Origin: CAVZCK01 sp963798805
GTDB taxonomy: Bacteria; Pseudomonadota; Alphaproteobacteria; Rhizobiales; Rhodomicrobiaceae
Direction of reading: 5' to 3'
Length of the DNA stretch: 64,000 bases
Assembly (NCBI GenBank): GCA_963798805.1
Contig: CAWCVC010000010.1
Span: forward strand, 1,612,001 to 1,676,000
Of this stretch, positions 1 to 9,392 are shown in pieces; position 1 is the first letter of the stretch; each line of letters begins with the position of its first letter. The notes beneath the pieces were generated by a model. It was not told the origin of the DNA and searched no databases. It saw only the letters and a program-made list of their open reading frames with translations. Both the position numbers and the translations under genes were made by a program.

Positions 1-1142
1 AGTCGCGCAAGATATGGATCAAGACCGTCAAAGCCAGAGAGCATCCGGATTGAAATAGTTACGGGCCGCCCGTGAAGGGATACGCTGAAGGTTGAGTTGC
101 CTTCTTCATCTAAGGCGCTGTTGAGTTCATCGACAGCCGTGAACTCATATCCCGCCCAATAATCATTTTCCAAGCGCATGTGGAATCCAGCTCGTTCCTC
201 CCCATCAGTGACTGTTACAGAGGCGCTCGGCGGAATAAGCCGAAGTATACCGCGCGCCATCTCGATAGGGTTTGATGCGCCTTCCAACATGGTCATACCT
301 TCTTGCCGTCTAATAGCAGCACATTTTTGCCCGAGCGTCTCGTTGAATTGCAAAAGCTGGCGAAGAACCTGATCCTGGTGTTTAGGCGGGAGGCTGGAAA
401 AGATGCCGATGGTTAGCCCTTGAAAGCCATCAATAAGACACGGCAGAACGATCCGCTGAACCGTCGCTCTTTGCTCTCCGTATGCCCCCTTCGCAAAAAA
501 CTGATCGCCACCGCCCTCTAACGCATCAAGAATTGACATGATCGCGTCGCAGGGAAGTCCCGTCCCTGGGCCCATGCAAATAAAATCGACCGCAATACCA
601 AGCGCCCGAAGCGGTTGGGAGGCGACTGCTTCGGCGACCTCAGGCTCGAGGCCCGAAGCCCCAAAAACGCTACTGCGGAAATGCTTCTCCGGCAGGCAAG
701 GCCAGGGAAGATTTGCAAATAACTCATCAGGTAATAATCCGTGATGCGCTTGGTACAAATCATAATCGTCCAAATTTTCTGCCTGCCGAAGAATGTTGGC
801 AATCCGGCCCATCTTCAACTCGTGGCTAAAATAGCCATCATATTTCGGAACCACATTCCTACAAAATTCGAGTAAGCGTCGAAGCATCCGGTTAGCTTCG
901 TCCGTACTAATCATTCCTTTAAGTAGCGAAGTTTGAAAATAGCGAGGTGCATTGGGCAGCATGCGAAGACAGGCATGCTGGCCATCATAGCGTGCGAAAA
1001 GAGCGACTCCCCTACTGTCAGCGCGTGAGGTGCGCTTGTCATACCAAGGGGAGATGCCCAGTTCGGCTATTTTTCTTAGAAATCGTGTGCTACAGGCTTG
1101 GTGCAACTCTCCCAGATCTGAATCATAATGATTTAGCGGCAT
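1..1142 (-). CDS. Hypothetical protein, C-terminus beyond window edge
   Basis: An open frame of about 380 codons reads leftward and is still open at base 1, so the C-terminus is missing. The start ATG at 1142-1140 has a GAGG motif about 8 bases upstream and lies 8 bases after the stop of the gene at 1151-1465, which suggests one operon. The protein begins MPLNHYDSDLGELHQ and looks soluble: I see no signal peptide or membrane span. It has several aromatic-rich stretches (for example LPWPCLPEKHF) and a glycine-rich MGPGTGLPCD segment. I do not recognise the family and assign no function. Amino-acid use is that of a real protein and no stop interrupts it over 1.1 kb, so it is very likely coding. 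Confidence 0.72.
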   Translation of the reverse strand, partial: MPLNHYDSDLGELHQACSTRFLRKIAELGISPWYDKRTSRADSRGVALFARYDGQHACLRMLPNAPRYFQTSLLKGMISTDEANRMLRRLLEFCRNVVPKYDGYFSHELKMGRIANILRQAENLDDYDLYQAHHGLLPDELFANLPWPCLPEKHFRSSVFGASGLEPEVAEAVASQPLRALGIAVDFICMGPGTGLPCDAIMSILDALEGGGDQFFAKGAYGEQRATVQRIVLPCLIDGFQGLTIGIFSSLPPKHQDQVLRQLLQFNETLGQKCAAIRRQEGMTMLEGASNPIEMARGILRLIPPSASVTVTDGEERAGFHMRLENDYWAGYEFTAVDELNSALDEEGNSTFSVSLHGRPVTISIRMLSGFDGLDPYLAR

Positions 1143-1150
1143 TGATGCCT

Positions 1151-1465
1151 CTACAAGTTCTGATCCTTTTCACCGACGCGGCGTTCATATGCTACCGCCC
1201 CTTTAGGGGCTGACAAAACGTCCCGCGAAACAGCGAACAACGAGAACGCTGAGTTTACGCGCACTCCCGTTGCTTGGTTGGGCGGCCGGAAAAGGTCATT
1301 CCCAAACTTGTATCGATCACTCAGCCGGCTTACACCGTTGCCGATAGAAAGTGAAGCTGCGCTGTAGCCGCCGTTTGATTCTAAGCTTGTTAGAATTCCC
1401 TCATCGGCGTATAGTGCTTGTTGTCTTCCCTGCAAAGTCAGGGTGCACAGTCGAGCTGGTCTCAT
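1151..1465 (-). CDS. Small hypothetical protein (104 aa)
   Basis: The frame could extend upstream to 1564, but the ATG at 1465-1463 has a good GGAG/GAGG ribosome-binding site about 8 bases upstream, so that start is preferred. The protein begins MRPARLCTLTLQGRQQ and is rich in Ser, Asn and Gly, with a segment IGNGVSRLSDRYKFGN. No membrane span or signal peptide is obvious. It ends 8 bases before the ATG of the larger unknown gene to its left, so the pair is probably co-transcribed. Function is unknown and I recognise no family. Confidence 0.55.
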   Translation of the reverse strand: MRPARLCTLTLQGRQQALYADEGILTSLESNGGYSAASLSIGNGVSRLSDRYKFGNDLFRPPNQATGVRVNSAFSLFAVSRDVLSAPKGAVAYERRVGEKDQNL

Positions 1466-1585
1466 TTTAAAAACCTCTACTCCACTTAATGAGATCGGCG
1501 CATGTGAGCGAGAGTTGCAGCTCTCCTTACACAGGCCAGGCGCGAAAACGCGTCTGGCCTCCATCGTATCATCGATTAACTTGTT

Positions 1586-3242
1586 CTAACCGATCTTATT
1601 CAGCCGCAGTTAGAAATTGCGCTGGCGAATGTGGCGCAAGGCATTGAACTTGCGTAGGAAATGGGTGTCGCAGCCATCCTATGCGCGCCGCAGCGCAGAG
1701 CCACACCCGCCATGACCGACGATAGCCCGCTCACCGTTCCCTATCCAGCCGTGTCGCGCAAGAAAGTCACAGCTGCCTTCGATGGCGGTCGTCTCTCCTC
1801 CGACAGCGGCGTCATGCTGCTCGCGCTTGCCGAGCGTCGGCGGGCTCTCTCCCAAACTCTCGCTGCTTTGATCGCCGACCGGCGCGATCGGGCGCATATT
1901 ACGCACACAGTTGAGGACATACTGAAAGGGCGCATGTTGGCGATCGCCTGCGGCTACGCGGATGGCAATGACTTCGACTGGCTGCGCTGCGATGCCGCCT
2001 TCAAGCTTGCCTGCGGGCGGCTGCCCGACACGGGCAATGATCTATGCTCGCAGCCGACCATCTCGCGCTGGGAGAACGCGCCGACGCTGAAGGAGATCAT
2101 CCGCCTGACCTATGCGCTCGTCGACATCTGGTGCCGGAGCTACAAGATGCCGCCGGCATCGGTGGTGCTGGACATCGATGACACGCTCGACGTGGTGCAC
2201 GGTCATCAGAAACTGTCGGAATGGAACGCCCATTACGACGAGCGCTGCTTTCTGCCGATCCACATCTATGAGACAGCGACGGGCCGCCCGGTCACCATGA
2301 TCCTGCGTCCGGGCAAGACGCCCTCAGGCAAGGAAGTCCGTGGATTACTGCGCCGTCTGATCAATCGCATTCGCCGGCATTGGTCCGATACGCGCATCAC
2401 CATTCGTGGCGATAGTCACTACGGCCGAGAAGAAGTTATGAGCTGGTGTGAGGCCAATGGCATCGACTATGTCTTCGGCTTTGCTGGCAATACCGTGCTC
2501 GACCGCTTGGTTGAACCGGAGGCCGATGATATCCGGACGCGCCGCGCCGAGGAGCAACTTGCCGTTCTGCGCGGCTTCGCCGAAACGCGCTATGCGGCAA
2601 AATCCTGGGCCAGGGAGCGCCGTGTTGTGGCACGTATCGAGGCGAGCGCCAGTCATGAGGACGACATGCTCCGCCGCGGGCTCGACATCCGCTATGCCGT
2701 CACCTCGCTGGCGAAAGGCAACGCCGAGCACATCTATGCGACCCTCTACTGCGAGAGGGGACAGGCAGAGAATCTGATCAAGCAACATAAAGCGCAACTC
2801 GCATCCGATCGCACCAGCTGCCGATCGCCGCTTGCTAATCAGATGCGGCTCATTCTGCACACCGCCGCCTATTGGCTGATGCTCGATGTGCGCGATTGCG
2901 TGCCGTCCTGGCATCCTTTGCGGCAAAGCGAGTTCGCCAGCATTCGCCTGCGCCTGCTGAAAATCGCCGGACGTTTCGTCGAGACCGCGAGCCGCATCCG
3001 TGTGGCACTCGCCTCGTGCTGCCCGGAGGCCGAGCTGTTCAGCCTCGTTGCCTTCCGGCTGCAATCGTCCGGGCCATGAATGGTGGGGCATGACCGCCCC
3101 AGGAGCCCGGACCATCCACCTTCAGCGCGTCGACAGCGTACTCGAGCCGATCAGCCTGCCGGACGTGTCCGCACAGGACGGATCACCTCGCCCAGCAAGA
3201 ACGGAAAGAAGATAGCCTGCTCGGACGCATAAGAACGGCTAA
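1586..3242 (+). mobile_element. IS1380-family insertion sequence (copy 1)
   Basis: An intact IS1380-type transposase gene is flanked by a possible imperfect inverted repeat. The left copy is at 1586-1601 (CTAACCGATCTTATTC) and the right copy at 3227-3242, whose reverse complement matches at 12 of 16 positions. The similarity continues weakly inward. No target duplication was confirmed, so the exact ends are uncertain. Confidence 0.45.
1712..3079 (+). CDS. IS1380-family DDE transposase
   Basis: A 455-residue protein of the usual IS1380 length, starting at MTDDSPLTVPYP; the upstream TTG/ATG extension looks non-native. The DDE triad can be followed: VVLDIDDTLD holds the first Asp, IRGDSHYG the second, and the Glu lies in RGQAENLIKQHK before the conserved ASDRTSC segment. 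The N-terminal FDGGRLSSDSGV motif is also typical. The reading frame is uninterrupted, so the element may be active. It is clearly diverged from the other two IS1380 copies in this window (28215-29555 and 33376-34936), so the three did not arise by recent local transposition. Confidence 0.93.
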   Translation: MTDDSPLTVPYPAVSRKKVTAAFDGGRLSSDSGVMLLALAERRRALSQTLAALIADRRDRAHITHTVEDILKGRMLAIACGYADGNDFDWLRCDAAFKLACGRLPDTGNDLCSQPTISRWENAPTLKEIIRLTYALVDIWCRSYKMPPASVVLDIDDTLDVVHGHQKLSEWNAHYDERCFLPIHIYETATGRPVTMILRPGKTPSGKEVRGLLRRLINRIRRHWSDTRITIRGDSHYGREEVMSWCEANGIDYVFGFAGNTVLDRLVEPEADDIRTRRAEEQLAVLRGFAETRYAAKSWARERRVVARIEASASHEDDMLRRGLDIRYAVTSLAKGNAEHIYATLYCERGQAENLIKQHKAQLASDRTSCRSPLANQMRLILHTAAYWLMLDVRDCVPSWHPLRQSEFASIRLRLLKIAGRFVETASRIRVALASCCPEAELFSLVAFRLQSSGP

Positions 3243-3311
3243 AAGGGGTTTAGCTTTGTCCGCGTTTTCAGTTTCGTTCGCAGATAACTTTAAATATGCG
3301 CATCAAGTGTC

Positions 3312-3782
3312 ATGGCAAAGAGAAAAGTCAATAAATCAAAGAAAAAACCAAAGATAATCGCAAAATTCTTTAAGCTTGCGAGAACCATTGCGGAGAACAG
3401 CGGCGTAGATATTCATGAGATATGCGAGCATTTTGAATGCTCAACTGCGACGATATATAATTACGAAGACGAAAGGCGCGGTCTTACATACGATCAACTT
3501 CATAGATATGTTGAGTTTTATGGCATTCCAGCAGGGGTTATGCTTGTTATTACACGCCTAACCGCTGAACTAAGAGACGGAAACGTGGATCGCGCAGAAA
3601 GGTTAGCGAAGGGGATTCAGGCATTAGCGGTTTATATAATTGAGAACAAGACAAAACTTGCGGAGCGAGACTACCAAAATGCGAATGAAAAAGGGGAAGA
3701 ACATACGCTTGCAGAATTCTGGGATGTGTACGCCGCTCATGGGTTATTTGAGCCGGTTTCTCCAGAGAGGCTAAAGCGTTAG
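3312..3782 (+). CDS. Helix-turn-helix protein, low-GC
   Basis: 156 residues. A very basic N-terminus (MAKRKVNKSKKKPK) is followed by a helical region with a plausible HTH: SGVDIHEICEHFECSTATIY, then NYEDERRGL. This resembles Cro/CI-type DNA-binding proteins that recognise a site and are followed by a dimerising helical tail. The C-terminal half (residues about 85-156) is helical and acidic with no motif I know. Codon use is clearly AT-richer than its neighbours, which suggests acquisition from a different source. It starts 70 bases after the right end of the IS1380 element. Transcription regulator is an inference; target unknown. Confidence 0.6.
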   Translation: MAKRKVNKSKKKPKIIAKFFKLARTIAENSGVDIHEICEHFECSTATIYNYEDERRGLTYDQLHRYVEFYGIPAGVMLVITRLTAELRDGNVDRAERLAKGIQALAVYIIENKTKLAERDYQNANEKGEEHTLAEFWDVYAAHGLFEPVSPERLKR

Positions 3783-3805
3783 TTTGCGGGATCGCAGCCT
3801 ATTCG

Positions 3806-3973
3806 TTATCCTCTTGAAGCTTTTCTGAAATCGATAGAACTTGACGGGGCGATTTGTTCAATCTTGAGTTCGATCCGAACGCCTCCATTTTGCATCTCTT
3901 GCGATCCGAGAAGCAGCATGAGGATAATCGCTAGGAGGGCCATCACGAAAGCATACACGTTCTTGTACAGCAT
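3806..3973 (-). CDS. Putative small membrane protein
   Basis: A frame read leftward encodes about 55 residues from the ATG at 3973-3971 (MLYKNVYAFVMALLAIILML). There is one strong hydrophobic span near the N-terminus, followed by a polar tail. The frame can be extended upstream to 4066, but no ribosome-binding site clearly decides the start. It converges with the HTH gene, whose stop is 24 bases away. Function is unknown; a single-span membrane peptide is what the sequence shows. Confidence 0.35.
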   Translation of the reverse strand: MLYKNVYAFVMALLAIILMLLLGSQEMQNGGVRIELKIEQIAPSSSIDFRKASRG

Positions 3974-4066
3974 AGAGCTATCAACCTGATTGCAGCCGAA
4001 TGTTCGGGTACTTCCTTGGTTCCCTATGAGCATATCAAACCATGAAAAACGCAAAATATCCAACAA

Positions 4067-4874
4067 GACTGCCCCTGCTTAGCAAGATATACTTTGTAAT
4101 TTGCTGAATTTTGATACTATTCAATTTTTTCTAGACGTATCGGGATTTGAAATTTGAAAAGATCGCCGATTTGGAAAAATTTGCAAAAAGCAAACCCCTC
4201 GCTTTTTAAGGAGCAGTCGCGCATTTTAAATGCGGCCTTCCCCGCTTTCTCGCCGGCACGATTCTCGAAGAGTCCCGGCTGCGCTGCTGTCGATATCAGC
4301 TCGGAACCCGACCGTTCCCTACCGCTACTAAGCCGGAAGCTGACGCAATCGGCCGCTCTATCGCGGACGAGAAGCGGGCGATATCGAGGCGTCATCCACC
4401 GGGCCATTCCTTAGGCTCGGTGATGTCGTTCGAGGTGGTATTTCGCGCCGCTGCAAAGTGAAAGGCTCTCCAGCGAACGACCTCGCCCCAACCTTCAGGT
4501 GACCCCCATTGACAGGGTTCAATGCTGCCCAACAGGCCACACAGACTATCTCTGTGAACGGCTCCGGCCCGCTGCGCTGCTCGCCCTCGCCGGCTTTTAC
4601 GCCGAGTTCCATATGGCTTTTCAGGAACGTCGACCAACCACTGGATCACTCCGCTAGCGGACGAATTAGCTCGGGCAGGTTGGAGGTCAGATGCTGACAA
4701 GCCAGACCCAAGTGTTGAGCTGACGCTTGAGTTTCGGGTCCGAGTACGTCAAACCGACGCCAATCTTTCCGCCCTCCCTCGCCTATGGCATGATCCGCCA
4801 ATTGAGCGACTGGCTCGCGCCGCGCTCGCCTCAGCAGACCAAAGTGTCAATTCCATTTGCCTCCTGGACATTTC
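4067..4874. other. No confident gene; degenerate coding remnants
   Basis: No frame here looks like an intact gene. The left part (4070-4200) is AT-rich. On the + strand, an open frame from about 4640 to 4950 (segments WITPLADELARAGW and LPRLWHDPPIERLA) has protein-like composition but no good start, and it overlaps the next gene out of phase. It may be a gene fragment. The 4390-4500 segment also looks like degraded mobile-element sequence. Confidence 0.3.
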
Positions 4875-5333
4875 ATGGAACTCCCGACAGAGCTTTCCGC
4901 CGCAGTCTCAGGTGCCGCCTTCGGATCGATTGCAACGGCAATTGTGAGTTTCATTCTTCATAAAAAGACCGTTGAGCATGAGCGGCGGTTGGCTCGGGAG
5001 AAGTTCGATTGGGATTTTCTCGCAACGACGTTGCCGGTCTTATCGCGCCTTTTTTCGAGCGCCACGCCCGACCGGCTGAATTCGGAAGGGGATGTTTTCT
5101 TGATGCTCGACGACGTCTACGCCTCCTTGCGCGAAGGCGCCTTCCGCGGGATTTTCACCGGCACCGGGCCCACGGAGCCAATCTCCGGGAACGTGCGCGC
5201 CTATGCCGAGGCGCTCACGAAATATGTTCGGCGCGAAATACCTCGTGAAGAGCTCGAAGTGCACCGCAAGAAGGCGCTCGACGAAGTCAGCGCCCACTGG
5301 AAAAAGTTGCTGCCCGCTGCATCGGCGCGGTAA
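4875..5333 (+). CDS. Membrane-anchored hypothetical protein
   Basis: 152 residues starting at MELPTELSAAVSGA. One N-terminal membrane span (about residues 8-28, AAFGSIATAIVSFIL) is followed by a basic His/Lys/Arg stretch and a soluble helical domain containing FDWDFLATTLPVLSRL and LNSEGDVFLMLDDVYA. The architecture, one span plus a cytoplasmic helical domain, resembles small single-TM proteins with a basic stop-transfer segment. I do not recognise the family. The start was chosen because the upstream in-frame extension adds only a few residues; no strong ribosome-binding site is visible. Neighbours give no functional clue beyond the nearby nuclease gene at 5773. Confidence 0.55.
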   Translation: MELPTELSAAVSGAAFGSIATAIVSFILHKKTVEHERRLAREKFDWDFLATTLPVLSRLFSSATPDRLNSEGDVFLMLDDVYASLREGAFRGIFTGTGPTEPISGNVRAYAEALTKYVRREIPREELEVHRKKALDEVSAHWKKLLPAASAR

Positions 5334-5398
5334 ATGGGCGATTTTGCCGCTGGCCGACATTGGCAATTACCGGGGGGCTAACTCCACCTGCTCGACCT

Positions 5399-5662
5399 TT
5401 AGCCGCCGGAAAGGCCAGCGCGGTTCAGTTCGGCCACCTCGTATACTTCCGCATCAATGTCAATCGCGATGGCCGCATTACTCCGCTGACGGACGACATC
5501 GGTCGAGAAGGTCGAGGCGGCCGTGGCGGCCTGAACGAGCGTATCGGCAAACGCCTGATGGCGAAATTGGAAGGCGTCCGCTTCCTGGCCTTTGGCGTCA
5601 CTGATCAAGCGGGCTTTGAGCGGCTGAGTTGCGGTGATTCCCTGATGCTCGGATGCCACCAT
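5399..5662 (-). CDS. Possible small hypothetical protein (87 aa)
   Basis: An 87-codon minus-strand frame starting MVASEHQGITATQPL has protein-like composition: Ala/Gln/Asp-rich, with helical segments such as FQFRHQAFADTLVQAA and AIAIDIDAEVYEVAEL. It has no membrane span, signal peptide or recognisable motif. The plus-strand frames over the same stretch look worse. It is convergent with the membrane-anchored gene at 4875-5333 and divergent from the nuclease gene at 5773. It may be a genuine small gene or chance; I assign no function. Confidence 0.35.
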   Translation of the reverse strand: MVASEHQGITATQPLKARLISDAKGQEADAFQFRHQAFADTLVQAATAASTFSTDVVRQRSNAAIAIDIDAEVYEVAELNRAGLSGG

Positions 5663-5772
5663 CGAGGGGCACGACCGGCAACACGATCTCGATTAGGAAC
5701 ACTAAGCATTGCTTGCCGTGAATGGTGGAAACTGTGCCTTGCGCGCCGCTCTAGCATTCGCTAAATCAGGGC

Positions 5773-7530
5773 ATGGGGCGCTATCGGAAAAACACCTTCA
5801 ATCGCTGGTATTCGCGCACTACTGATCGGCCACAGGCCTCGATCTATCCTTTGTCGCGCTTTGATCGTCCGAAGATCACTAAGATCAATTACATCAACCC
5901 TCATCCCTGTCGGCCATTGCTGCCGTGGGAGCCGTTACGGGAAAGCGGCGAGCGCAGTGTCCACATCCTCAAGCTTGCCGGTTTGATTGAATCTGCGGCA
6001 TCGCTAGGCCGGGGCCTGGAATGGCAGAAGCTACTCAAGCCGCAACCTTTTCCTGCGGCGGAGCCGACAAAGCCTTTGATGCCACCACAGCCAGAAGCAT
6101 TGGAACTGCCTGCTATCCGCCCGCCGAAATTGAAGCCAGTGCCGCCACCGCCGGTAAAGGGCGCAGTCAGACTGCGGCCGACATTCTGGCAACGGTTACT
6201 GCCTGGACGATTCGAGAAGGCGGTAAAAGCGGCAGAAGCAAAGGCAGAGCAATATTACGAGTTGGACTATGCAGCTTGGGAAGAGCAGGTTGCCTCGATC
6301 AAACGAAAGAATGAAGCTGCGCTGCGCGCCTATGAGAAGGCAAAGGAAAAGCAATTGCTTTCTGTGGAGGCGCTCGATCATTCAAACGCAGTGAAGCATT
6401 GGCTGGAGCAAGCGCAACTCTTGGAGCAAGAATTCGCCGCAGCCCACGCTAGTTGGATAGCCGCCAAAGAAAAGTTTGATCAACAGGCCGCGGCTGAACG
6501 CGAGTTGATTGCGAGCTTACATCAACGCTATCTCGCGGGAGAGCGCGAGGCAATCGCCCTCGTGACGACGCTGGTGCTGCGTATGTCAGCCTATCCTGAG
6601 GCTTTCCCACGTTCGATTGAGGTGCAGTACAAGCCGGAAAACCGGATTCCCATTATAAATTTTCAGCTGCCAGATTTTCAGGCGATTGAGATCGTGCGGG
6701 CAAAGAAGAAGATTGGACCGAAAGAACGCACGCAACTTGTCGAGCAAACGCTCTATGCGATTGCGATCCGCACGCTGTACGAGGTTGTGTCATCCGATCA
6801 GGTCCACGCTTTCGACTTAGTCGTCTTCAACGGCTGGGTGCATTTCATTGACGGTGCGAGCGGACACCCGCGCGATGCGGTGATCCTTTCAGTGCATGCT
6901 ACCCGCGATCAGATCGCGGGGTTAAACATCGCGCAAGTCGATCCCCTGGAATGCTTCCGTGCGCTAAAGGGCGTTGCGGCCAAGCGCATCTCCGCCTACA
7001 CTCCAGTAGCTCCGATCCTCGTTTTGAACAAAGAGGACGACCGGCTGGTTGATGGGAGGGAAGTCCTGCGAGGCCTTTCGGCTGGCGACAATCTCGCCGC
7101 CATTGATTGGGAAAGCTTCGAGCATCTGGTTCGCGAAGTCTTTGCAAAGGAATTTTCGAAGCCCGGCGTTGAGGTGCGGATTACCCGCGCTTCAAGGGAC
7201 CGCGGCGTTGACGCCATCGTGTACGATCCTGACCCCATCCGTGGCGGCAAGTTTGTGATCCAGGCCAAGAAATACACCAATACGGTGGATGTTTCCTCGG
7301 TGCGGGATTTGTTCGGGACCGTTCAGGCCGAGGGGGCTAACCGCGGTATCCTGGCGACCACCAGCCAGTTCGGCCCTGACGCCTATGAGTTCGCCAAGGA
7401 CAAGAACATCACCCTCATGGATGGCAGCAACCTGCTGCATCTCTTTGAGAGGCACGGCTACACCTTCCGGATAGACCTGGCAGAGGCGCGTCAGCTCGCC
7501 AGTGACAGCGTCGCCGCGAGTGACGGTTAA
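5773..7530 (+). CDS. Mrr-like restriction endonuclease-domain protein (585 aa)
   Basis: A C-terminal Mrr-type PD-(D/E)xK nuclease domain is clear. About residues 445-460 hold the conserved helix FEHLVREVFAKEF. DRGVDAIVYDPDP at about 475 gives the metal-binding Asp, and FVIQAKKY at about 495 gives the QxK catalytic pair. The rest follows the Mrr pattern: SSVRDLFGTVQAEGANRGIL, then TTSQFGPDAYEFA. Residues about 90-135 form a proline-rich linker, and 145-255 form a long charged coiled coil (EKAVKAAEAKAEQYYELD). A middle domain at 270-420 is unrecognised. Mrr-family nucleases cut modified or foreign DNA. The long N-terminal extension is unusual and may sense or oligomerise. No methyltransferase partner is adjacent, as expected for a type IV enzyme. 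Confidence 0.82.
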   Translation: MGRYRKNTFNRWYSRTTDRPQASIYPLSRFDRPKITKINYINPHPCRPLLPWEPLRESGERSVHILKLAGLIESAASLGRGLEWQKLLKPQPFPAAEPTKPLMPPQPEALELPAIRPPKLKPVPPPPVKGAVRLRPTFWQRLLPGRFEKAVKAAEAKAEQYYELDYAAWEEQVASIKRKNEAALRAYEKAKEKQLLSVEALDHSNAVKHWLEQAQLLEQEFAAAHASWIAAKEKFDQQAAAERELIASLHQRYLAGEREAIALVTTLVLRMSAYPEAFPRSIEVQYKPENRIPIINFQLPDFQAIEIVRAKKKIGPKERTQLVEQTLYAIAIRTLYEVVSSDQVHAFDLVVFNGWVHFIDGASGHPRDAVILSVHATRDQIAGLNIAQVDPLECFRALKGVAAKRISAYTPVAPILVLNKEDDRLVDGREVLRGLSAGDNLAAIDWESFEHLVREVFAKEFSKPGVEVRITRASRDRGVDAIVYDPDPIRGGKFVIQAKKYTNTVDVSSVRDLFGTVQAEGANRGILATTSQFGPDAYEFAKDKNITLMDGSNLLHLFERHGYTFRIDLAEARQLASDSVAASDG

Positions 7531-8220
7531 GAGGCGCGAGCAGCCTCCCGTACACCGAGGGAGCGGCGGCCGGTCCCGGCTCGAAGCTGACGAGCGCAGG
7601 AGGTGCGATTTTCGCTTCCATCCGCATCTCAGAAAATCAAACCGACCTCAGCGATTTCTCCATCGCGCTATAATTTAGCCTGAGCCTCTCTGATCATAGC
7701 CGCATTAAGCCGACGGAAAGCGCCTAAAAGGAACCGGCTCAGGTTTTTCGGCCCAGGCGCGGCGCCGGGTGGGTTTCGTGGGTTTCCCGTTCCCTCGAAT
7801 GCCCAAACCCACGAGAGAAACCCACCGGGAAAAACTTAACTGAAACGGAGGCTTAGACGCGGGTCTTGGCCTCGGTGCGGGTTTCGCGGGTTTTTCGCCG
7901 ACCCAATTTAGATCTTCCACGCACGTATTCTTCTAGATTCCAATTTCGCCGACCGGCGAAATTGAATTTGCGAATTTCCCGGTTTTTTCCCGCGAAGTGT
8001 TAGAAAAAACCCACCAAACCCACCCCCTTGAGCAAAATCCCTTATCCTGTCAGGGGCAATGAGGCGTGGGTTTCTCCGTGAGTTTTGATTTTCGACGATA
8101 CGAGATACCCACCAAACCCACGCCTTGAGCGGGTATTCGCGGGTGAAAGAACAAAAAAAGGTCGGAGCGAGTTCTCCGACCTTTCAAGGTGTTGAGGAGA
8201 TTTGGACGCGCGTCGCCGGA
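7531..8220. repeat. 690-bp intergenic region with ACCCACC-type inverted repeats
   Basis: No gene is visible. The stretch is rich in GGGTTT/AAACCC words arranged as inverted repeats. CGTGGGTTT at 7777-7785 pairs with AAACCCACG at 7805-7813, and GCGTGGGTTT at 8064-8073 pairs with AAACCCACGC at 8114-8123. The word ACCCACCAAACCCAC also occurs twice, near 8008 and 8108. It lies just downstream of the primase-helicase gene. Such clustered repeats could be replication-protein binding sites or terminator-like structures. Confidence 0.5.
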
Positions 8221-9360
8221 TCAGGCCGATCGCATGAATCTGAGCCAGTCTTCGTCCCACTCGGTGTGGGCGGTATCGTCACCCGCCGCCGAAGTGTCAC
8301 CGCCCGGACGAGGCGCGTCCAATCCGAACCTGCTCACGGTTGCAGGCAGAGCGCTGATCATCCATTTTCGGCCGTCTCTCCCTTCCTCGCCCTTGATCAG
8401 CTTAAAGCCCTCGACAAGGCTCGCCCTTAAGCCGTTCAAGTACCGACCGATTGAGCGACCGTTCCAGCGCCCCAGGCGGTCCTTCTGGCACAGCACCTTA
8501 TAGAGTTGCTTTTGTTCTTCCGCCCGTTCGTCGAGGCGCATCTCGTCGCTCGAATGATAACGTGGGCTGCAATCGTCTTCGATCTCTTTGACCGTCACCC
8601 ATTTTTGTCCGTAGACGGCATACCAATTGGTGAACAACTCAATCGCCTCCTCGCGCTTTGGATCGCTCGAGATCAACTCCGATCGATCGCCGATCGGATC
8701 CTGTTCCCCCAGCCAGCAAAGCGCACCGCGAATCAGACCATAGTCTTTATAATTGCCGAATGGCCGCAGCTCGCGCTCACCAGGACGCTCGGCATCAATA
8801 TAGGCTTTCAAAATCGTCAATCCGGCAACGACGAGCTTTTCACGGTCCCTTTGAACCTCCTCCTTGAAATCAAAATCGAACCTGCGCGCATCAGGCTGTT
8901 CTTCACCGGAATCAATACGGCAGAGGACGACGCGTCGTGTCATGTCGCCGGCGACCTGCACATTGTTGCCGGTCGCGATCACTGTCGTACCGCGCATGGC
9001 AATCTTGGGGTTCTTCGATTGACCCAAGATGCGCGGCGCTACCACATCCTCGGTCAGCATCGAGCAAAGGAATTGCCCTTGGATAGTGCTCTCGACGTTA
9101 TCGATGAGAATGATTTCGTCGCTGGCCAGCAGCGCTGCCCCAAGGCGCTTTTCCGCTTCGGTTTCGTCCCTACCCAGGCTCATGGCGGGCGCCGGCCTTC
9201 CCGTCGCGATCACCGCCGTCGCATAGGCGAGCAGGCCCTTGCCGCTGCCCATCTTGGGCGCGTCAAATATATGCATCGGCACCGTTCGCAGTGCGGGCCT
9301 GGCCAAGGCGGTGAGGACGGCGGCCAGCGCAGCGGACTCCGCACCATCTAAAAACGGCAT
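8221..9360 (-). pseudogene. Primase-helicase, C-terminal ATPase part (after frameshift)
   Basis: This frame holds the helicase/ATPase half of the protein whose N-terminal half is at 9393-11963. It has a Walker A-like PKMGSGKGLLAYA, a Walker B IILIDNVE and a sensor ATGNN, as in phage and plasmid replicative helicases linked to a primase. Coding similarity begins upstream of the first ATG, in the segment reading PTFEDAEVALKILKRPF (about 9360-9415). The two halves are therefore one gene broken by a one-base deletion near 9430. The C-terminus carries a helical domain with WVTVKEIEDDCSPRY and a tail RKWMISALPATV. A homologous, independently broken protein lies at 48312-50055. If the frameshift is an assembly error, the intact product would be about 1240 residues. 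Confidence 0.78.
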
Positions 9361-9392
9361 CGCTCGGAATGGCCGTTTTAGAATCTTAAGCG

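Noticed and set aside
2345..3115. Minus-strand frame of 256 codons
   Set aside because: It is antisense to the intact IS1380 transposase.
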